Origin: Symsagittifera roscoffensis
Lineage: Eukaryota > Xenacoelomorpha > Acoela > Convolutidae
Assembly (NCBI RefSeq): GCF_963678635.1
Contig: NC_087066.1
Span: 24,665,012 to 24,729,011, forward strand
Length of the DNA: 64,000 bases
Reading direction: 5' to 3'
Of the stretch, positions 62,330-64,000 are shown piece by piece (within the stretch, counting starts at the first letter, position 1; each line of letters starts with the position of its first letter). The notes under the pieces were generated by a model, which had not been told where the DNA came from, ran no database searches, and saw only the letters and a program-made list of their open reading frames with translations. The position numbers and the translations under genes were made by a program.

Positions 62330-64000
62330 TTACTTTATTGAAAAATTGTATATGTTTCCTGATAGTGGTTTCAAGTGTTTTCTTTGTTGGTTATATATTG
62401 GATAGAATTTTGAAAAGAATGGTGGTTGTTTATTTAATCTTTGAAAAAATGTTAGGGATGTGTCTTTTGTTTTCGTATATTTATCTTTGATCAATATTTT
62501 ACTATTCAAGATGTTGATTGTTGGTATATATTTAGAGATAAATGGTATTCCAATGATATTATGTTTAATATCAGTGATATGGAATATTTGTTTAAATGGT
62601 TTGGTTAAAATTTTGTTTTGCTCCATTGTTCTTGTGGGGAGAAGAAATAATTGAATTTTTCCGTAGTTAATTAATGTTGATCCTTGTGCTGTTGCTAGTT
62701 TGCTGGAAGTTTCAAGAGGTGTTAGCTTTGGGTGTAAGGTTTTTATTTCATTCCATGTGGGAATGTTTATTATATTTGATTCTGCTCCTGAATCAATTAA
62801 AAAATCAATTTCAAGATCTGGTGGTTGAAATTCTTTGCTTCTTGGACTTTCTAAAAGAAATGGTATTGTCCAAATTTTTTCTTTGGGTTGTTCTTTTTGT
62901 ATGTTTTGATAGATGTGATTTGTATTCAAGCATTTTGTTTTTCCGTTCTCATTGGGTTGATTTGTAGTGTTTATTTCATTAGTTTTTTGTGTCGTCGGTG
63001 TGGAATGGACGGGTTCAATATAATAATTGTGAAGGAGTTCTGATTGATTCTCATATATGTGTGATGAAAAAGGTTGTTCATATATAACAGGTTCATAGTC
63101 ATTTTCGACTTTTATCATATTGATGGAGAGAGTGTTTTCTGCATCGCTTTCTGAATCTGATGATCCACAGTTTATTTGATTGAGTTGTAACGTATCAGTT
63201 ACTGTGTCATCAATACCTGGAGGGTCTGATGTTGTTTCTGGATTAGATTGTACTTGATTAATATGTCTTTGATGTTTAGGTGTACTACTTCTGTGGCGAT
63301 TATTAGAATTATTATAGTTATTATTATTCCGGTGTGGTGATTGGGAATAATTTCTATAACGGTTATTATAACTTGAGTGTCGATTTTGTGAATTATTTCG
63401 CGATCTGTTTTGGTAATTATTGTTTGGTCTGTTATAGTTCGATCTATTATATGAGTTATTCCTTGATTGATTGTTCGGGTAATTCTGGTTTCGGTTGTTT
63501 GAATAACTTCTATTCCGATTATAGGAGTAGTTTCTATTCCTATTGTATGATGAATTTCGTGATTGATTGTTTGGATAGTAATTATTTCTTGATTGGGAAT
63601 TAGATCTAGAAACAAATCGTTGTGTATTTGAATTTGATCTGGAGTAGTTATTTCGACTATTTGGTCTATTGTAGTGATTTTGTGATGAATTTTGTGTGTT
63701 TCTTCGTTCTGGTGATCTTCCTCTATAACTTGAGTTATATGGTGATTGATTTCTTGTATAATTTGTATTGTTCGGGAGTGGTTTTCCTGAACTGTTGTTG
63801 CTGTAGACTGTTTTGTTTGGTAGATTTTGATCTTTTTTCATGTATTGATAGAATGATTTATTTGGTTCTTTATATTTTTGAGGTTTATTTTGATTGTCTT
63901 GCTGTTTTTGTCTACATTCCGAAATACTATGTCCGTATCGTCGGCAATAATTACACCATTTTTTGAAAGATGGTTTGCCTTTAAAGTTTGGGTGTTTTTC
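62330..64000 (-). CDS. gag: Env-E Gag C-terminus and protease (partial, runs off the window)
   Basis: Open from the window edge to TAA 62,330. A CCHC zinc knuckle CNYCRRYGHSISEC (CX2CX4HX4C) is encoded at 63,915-63,960, before the first internal ATG at 63,841. Then come some 180 residues of Asn/Tyr/Arg/Ser-rich low-complexity sequence (about 63,270-63,815), an acidic region and an aspartic protease with LIDSGAES and later NIIGIPFISKY. It assembles the particle and processes the polyprotein. The stop lies in the same frame as RT, leaving termination-suppression or reinitiation at 62,287 as the link to Pol. Confidence 0.9.
   Translation of the reverse strand, partial: EKHPNFKGKPSFKKWCNYCRRYGHSISECRQKQQDNQNKPQKYKEPNKSFYQYMKKDQNLPNKTVYSNNSSGKPLPNNTNYTRNQSPYNSSYRGRSPERRNTQNSSQNHYNRPNSRNNYSRSNSNTQRFVSRSNSQSRNNYYPNNQSRNSSYNRNRNYSYNRNRSYSNNRNQNYPNNQSRNNSYNRSNYNRPNNNYQNRSRNNSQNRHSSYNNRYRNYSQSPHRNNNNYNNSNNRHRSSTPKHQRHINQVQSNPETTSDPPGIDDTVTDTLQLNQINCGSSDSESDAENTLSINMIKVENDYEPVIYEQPFSSHIYENQSELLHNYYIEPVHSTPTTQKTNEINTTNQPNENGKTKCLNTNHIYQNIQKEQPKEKIWTIPFLLESPRSKEFQPPDLEIDFLIDSGAESNIINIPTWNEIKTLHPKLTPLETSSKLATAQGSTLINYGKIQLFLLPTRTMEQNKILTKPFKQIFHITDIKHNIIGIPFISKYIPTINILNSKILIKDKYTKTKDTSLTFFQRLNKQPPFFSKFYPIYNQQRKHLKPLSGNIYNFSIK

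Larger units (their letters stand above)
52247..64000 (-). mobile_element. Env-E, large env-bearing Ty3/gypsy-type retroelement (5' end outside window)
   Basis: Minus strand, in order: Gag end with zinc knuckle, protease, RT, RNase H, integrase with GPY/F module, then two small membrane frames, an ATG-less frame, envelope glycoprotein and two further frames. At least 11.75 kb without LTRs. Coding sequences are long and largely undamaged apart from four in-frame stops. The arrangement is errantivirus- or retrovirus-like but with additional genes. Confidence 0.88.

Noticed and set aside
54558-62332. Alternative genetic code explaining the in-frame TGA and TAA codons
   Set aside because: The receptor gene ends normally at TGA, Gyp-1 also uses ordinary stops, and both TAA and TGA occur in frame, so simple mutation or local read-through is a better explanation.
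63199-63615. 138-codon Ile/Thr-rich minus-strand frame inside Gag
   Set aside because: It is an alternative frame of the low-complexity Gag repeat, open because the repeat units avoid stops; no other support.
63334-63966. Tyr/Phe/Asn-rich plus-strand frames opposite Gag
   Set aside because: They are the antisense of the Asn/Arg/Ser-rich Gag domain and its neighbours.

Overview
The window looks like AT-rich genomic DNA of an invertebrate animal (a metazoan, not identifiable further from the sequence alone). There is one intron-containing gene for a neuronal-type Cys-loop receptor, no bacterial-style operons, and most of the remaining sequence consists of LTR retrotransposons and miniature DNA transposons in various stages of decay.

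Layout. 1-2.5 kb: AT-rich, with one tRNA-like element. 2.6-9.8 kb: a nearly complete Ty3/gypsy retrotransposon (here Gyp-1) with 213-bp LTRs, a primer-binding site, a polypurine tract and a 5-bp target-site duplication. Its 5' end (flank, LTR and start of gag) is tandemly duplicated. 12.5-17.1 kb: a decayed, reverse-strand relative (Gyp-D) bounded by a 5-bp target-site duplication. 19.46-27.18 kb: a seven-exon Cys-loop (nicotinic-like) ion-channel subunit, plus strand, about 488 codons when spliced, with large introns full of palindromic MITEs. 27-32.8 kb: intergenic MITEs and AT repeats. 32.9-40.4 kb: a strongly decayed plus-strand gypsy element (Gyp-2). 41.3-45.4 kb and 47.6-49.8 kb: two copies of a third gypsy family on the minus strand (Gyp-A and Gyp-B); the second is a shortened duplicate of the first. 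50.2-52.2 kb: no convincing genes.

52.2 kb to the right edge (minus strand) is the most interesting region. A large Ty3/gypsy-type retroelement (here Env-E), whose 5' end lies beyond the window, has a Gag zinc knuckle, a protease and a complete reverse transcriptase-RNase H-integrase. These are followed by almost 6 kb of extra genes: two tiny membrane proteins in ATGA overlap, a 340-codon open frame with no ATG, an envelope glycoprotein with signal peptide and transmembrane segment, and two further frames after the envelope gene. This is far more coding capacity than a standard gag-pol-env element. Four in-frame stop codons (one between protease and RT, one before the integrase C-terminus, two in env) mark either decay or regulated expression.

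The receptor gene is the only convincing host gene. Everything else supported here is mobile or repetitive DNA: three related gypsy families using a tRNA-type primer site and CX2CX7HX3C zinc knuckles, the env-bearing element, hAT-like MITEs with CAGG..CCTG termini and 8-bp duplications, pogo/Tc1-mariner-like palindromic MITEs flanked by TA, and a short dispersed repeat with a CAGGGC/GCCCTG hairpin.
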